The translations under genes and the position numbers were made by a program. From positions 1 to 7,149 of the forward strand of contig CAMLSA010000132.1 of the NCBI GenBank assembly GCA_946482655.1: DNA of 7,149 bases, read 5' to 3'. The notes under the pieces are model-generated. The model ran no database searches, had not been told where the DNA came from, and saw only the letters and a list, made by a program, of their open reading frames with translations. Below, piece by piece: positions 6,332 through 7,149 of the stretch; the stretch's first letter is position 1, and every line of letters begins with the position of its first letter. Origin of the DNA: an uncultured Sphingomonas sp. GTDB taxonomy: Bacteria > Pseudomonadota > Alphaproteobacteria > Sphingomonadales > Sphingomonadaceae.

Positions 6332-6754
6332 TCTCGACTCCATCGGCTGAGTTCCAAACGTTCCACCTCCGATCATGTTCACCTGGACACAGTCCGGATG
6401 CGAAAAAATTTTGATGTCGAAACGAAAATCGAGAATCTTCCGAGCGTTAGGGCAACCTCCGCGGCGCTTCCCCTTTCGGTCAAGACGCTCCCGTCGAGCC
6501 GGATCCGCCGCCCGACCGTCGCTGCGCCCACGTCGCGCTGGTGCTGCATGGATCACAGGCGGGAACGCCTCCTCCCGCGGAGGATCGATGAAGTCGGTGA
6601 GCCCGAGACACTCGACGCGCTCCGCGAGCTCATCATATGACAATCGAGCCGGCGATCTGTGCAGTGGCCATGAATCGATATGTGAGATCGAGGGGAAGTC
6701 GTCGAGCCGGGGCCACTCTTCCCGTACGTCGTCGACATTGAGCCCGATCTTCAT
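6332..6754 (-). other. Open frame above the Crp/Fnr gene; possible small hypothetical gene
   Basis: The frame of the Crp/Fnr gene continues without a stop for 141 codons to an ATG at 6754. The first 65 or so codons, beginning MKIGLNVDDVREEW and containing SYDELAERVECLGL, have G/C-rich third positions and a protein-like composition. The later part is arginine-rich and then AT-rich and looks non-coding. Either this is a small hypothetical or truncated gene whose true end has been lost, or it is upstream DNA that happens to stay open. An N-terminal domain fused to the Crp/Fnr protein is less likely. The ATG at 6754 has no well-spaced ribosome binding site; AGGGG is about 16 bases away. The AT-rich island at about 6400-6436 probably holds the Crp/Fnr promoter, but I could not assign clear -35 and -10 boxes. 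Confidence 0.35.
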
Positions 6755-6794
6755 AGCCAGGGCGACAAGCCCCTTTCATCGGGCGGCAGCGTTA

Positions 6795-6811
6795 TCGTAA
6801 GCGCATTACGA
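6795..6811. repeat. Perfect 6-5-6 dyad in the 6755-6879 gap
   Basis: TCGTAA (6795-6800), five bases, TTACGA (6806-6811) form a perfect inverted repeat. It lies about 40 bp upstream of the ATG at 6754 and 69 bp downstream of the microprotein stop. The spacing resembles a dimeric regulator site, but it shares no clear half-site with the dyad at 4866-4882. Confidence 0.3.
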
Positions 6812-6844
6812 CGAAGAACAGGCGGCGGCGCCCAAGAGGAGGGA

Positions 6845-6867
6845 AAGGACGCCGCCGTCTTCGGCGG
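6845..6867 (-). terminator. Candidate intrinsic terminator of the membrane microprotein gene
   Basis: On the minus strand, CCGCCG (6867-6862), loop AAGA, CGGCGG (6857-6852) form a six-bp GC stem, followed by a pyrimidine run that includes CCTTTCCCTCC. It starts 13 bases after the stop at 6880. The stem is short and the tail is C-interrupted, so confidence is moderate. Confidence 0.5.
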
Positions 6868-6879
6868 ATGCCGAACCGG

Positions 6880-6990
6880 TCAATTCCTACCAAAGGCTTG
6901 CTCGATGCTGACGAATGCCACGACGGCCATGAACAGCGTGGCGGCAGCTATCGGGATGATGAGATGAAGATTGGCGGTGACGATGGCCAT
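6880..6990 (-). CDS. 36-residue single-pass membrane microprotein
   Basis: The gene begins MAIVTANLHL and continues through one hydrophobic helix, about residues 8-28 (LHLIIPIAAATLFMAVVAF then VS), to a short polar tail ending IEQAFGRN. AGGAG at 6998-7002 lies seven bases ahead of the ATG, and a hairpin follows the stop, so it looks like a complete transcription unit. It faces an FNR-like gene across a perfect FNR box (7043-7056), which suggests oxygen-responsive expression. Small single-helix subunits of terminal oxidases (CydX-like, CcoQ-like) are about this size, but I see no diagnostic residue of either, so that link is only a hypothesis. A nonspecific membrane peptide or stress microprotein is equally possible. 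Confidence 0.6.
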   Translation of the reverse strand: MAIVTANLHLIIPIAAATLFMAVVAFVSIEQAFGRN

Positions 6991-6997
6991 ATCAATG

Positions 6998-7002
6998 CTC
7001 CT
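6998..7002 (-). promoter_or_regulatory. Ribosome binding site of the membrane microprotein
   Basis: AGGAG on the minus strand, seven bases before the ATG at 6990. It is the main evidence that this 36-codon frame is translated. Confidence 0.6.
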
Positions 7003-7042
7003 GGATGATGGGCCTTCCTGCCCGCTCTCGCCCTTCACGCTG

Positions 7043-7056
7043 TTGATCTCGATCAA
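7043..7056. promoter_or_regulatory. Perfect FNR/ANR box in a divergent intergenic region
   Basis: TTGAT (7043-7047), CTCG, ATCAA (7052-7056) matches the FNR consensus TTGAT-N4-ATCAA exactly. It lies 53 bp upstream of the microprotein start (6990) and 42 bp upstream of the FNR-like start (7099). To the right, TTCGAT (7063-7068) and TTATGT (7086-7091) make a weak promoter with 17-bp spacing, centring the box near -48. Alternatively TTGATC (7043-7048) and GATTCT (7066-7071), also 17 bp apart, would put the box over the -35, where it would repress. Neither side shows the classic -41.5 activator geometry with a good -10, so the direction of control is open. Confidence 0.75.
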
Positions 7057-7087
7057 AAACGGTTCGATTCTTGTGAAGGGCGTCCTT

Positions 7088-7102
7088 ATGTCTGACTCAT
7101 GA
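7088..7102 (+). other. Four-codon upstream reading frame overlapping the FNR-like start
   Basis: ATG-TCT-GAC-TCA-TGA encodes MSDS and stops with an ATGA overlap onto the ATG at 7099. GAAGGG (7075-7080) is well placed, seven bases ahead, for the ATG at 7088 but 18 bases from the ATG at 7099. Ribosomes may therefore load on the mini-frame and re-initiate on the FNR-like gene. A one-base sequence error joining the two frames would look the same. Confidence 0.35.
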
Positions 7103-7149
7103 ACCCGAAGGATCTCTGCACCGACTGCGGCGTCCGTGATCAGGCGCTG
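7099..7149 (+). CDS. Start of an FNR-like oxygen-sensing regulator (cut by window edge)
   Basis: Seventeen codons are visible: MNPKDLCTDCGVRDQAL. The Cys-x2-Cys at residues 7 and 10, followed by a charged GVRDQAL, resembles the N-terminal cysteine cluster of alphaproteobacterial FnrL/FnrN/FixK-type proteins, where Cys-x2-Cys-x7-Cys helps bind an oxygen-labile 4Fe-4S cluster. On that pattern residue 18, the first codon beyond the window, should be Cys. A perfect FNR box 42 bp upstream fits auto- or cross-regulation. An in-frame TGA at 7093-7095 rules out a longer N-terminus in this frame. The family call rests on 17 residues plus context, so other small-cysteine-motif proteins remain possible. 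Confidence 0.6.
   Translation, partial: MNPKDLCTDCGVRDQAL

Noticed and set aside
6351..6365. GTTCCA repeated at a 9-bp period ahead of the Crp/Fnr gene
   Set aside because: Only two six-base copies; too short to distinguish from chance without conservation data.
5438..6640. 400-codon open frame on the + strand
   Set aside because: It is antisense to the Crp/Fnr gene and the Gly-rich gene, has no recognisable motif and no good start, and looks like a compositional shadow.
1..7149. CRISPR arrays, tRNA or rRNA genes
   Set aside because: No regularly spaced repeats with unique spacers, no cloverleaf-like segment and no rRNA-like stretch were seen on either strand.

Overview
The window is GC-rich with strong G/C preference at third codon positions. 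Its regulator types (an IclR-type winged helix, a Crp/Fnr protein, and the start of an FNR-type oxygen sensor with N-terminal cysteines) suggest an alphaproteobacterium, most likely a sphingomonad. That placement is inferred from protein style, not from a marker gene.

Layout. Positions 1-75 hold a repeated 19-bp motif that resembles the end of an insertion sequence, followed by about 230 bases without a convincing gene. A small exported four-repeat protein (305-685, +) converges on a very large gene (724-4440, -). The large gene encodes a 1238-residue membrane protein that joins an Asp-box (BNR/YCF48-like) beta-propeller region to a KAP-family P-loop NTPase. The two stop codons lie 38 bp apart inside one 9-bp inverted repeat. 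Upstream of the large gene, on the same strand, is a decayed IclR-type regulator (4496-4828) that keeps its DNA-binding domain. A 17-bp perfect dyad lies just ahead of it. A hairpin terminator at 4942-4973 separates this block from an exported Gly/Ala/Ser-rich protein (4994-5506, -), which sits downstream of a complete Crp/Fnr-type regulator (5588-6331, -). The reading frame above that regulator stays open to 6754 and may hide a small hypothetical gene.

Right end. A 36-codon single-helix membrane microprotein (6880-6990, -) with a good ribosome binding site stands divergent from the start of an FNR-like gene (7099 to the window edge, +). Between them lies a perfect FNR box, TTGAT-N4-ATCAA (7043-7056), so this intergenic region is probably oxygen-controlled. 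The FNR-like start codon overlaps the stop of a four-codon upstream reading frame.

How it fits together. The right half looks like an oxygen or redox regulatory neighbourhood. The left half looks like accessory DNA: IS-like end, broken regulator, rare multidomain NTPase. KAP NTPases include PifA, the phage-exclusion protein of plasmid F, so the large protein could be a membrane defence or sensing device. That function is inference only; the domain architecture is directly visible.
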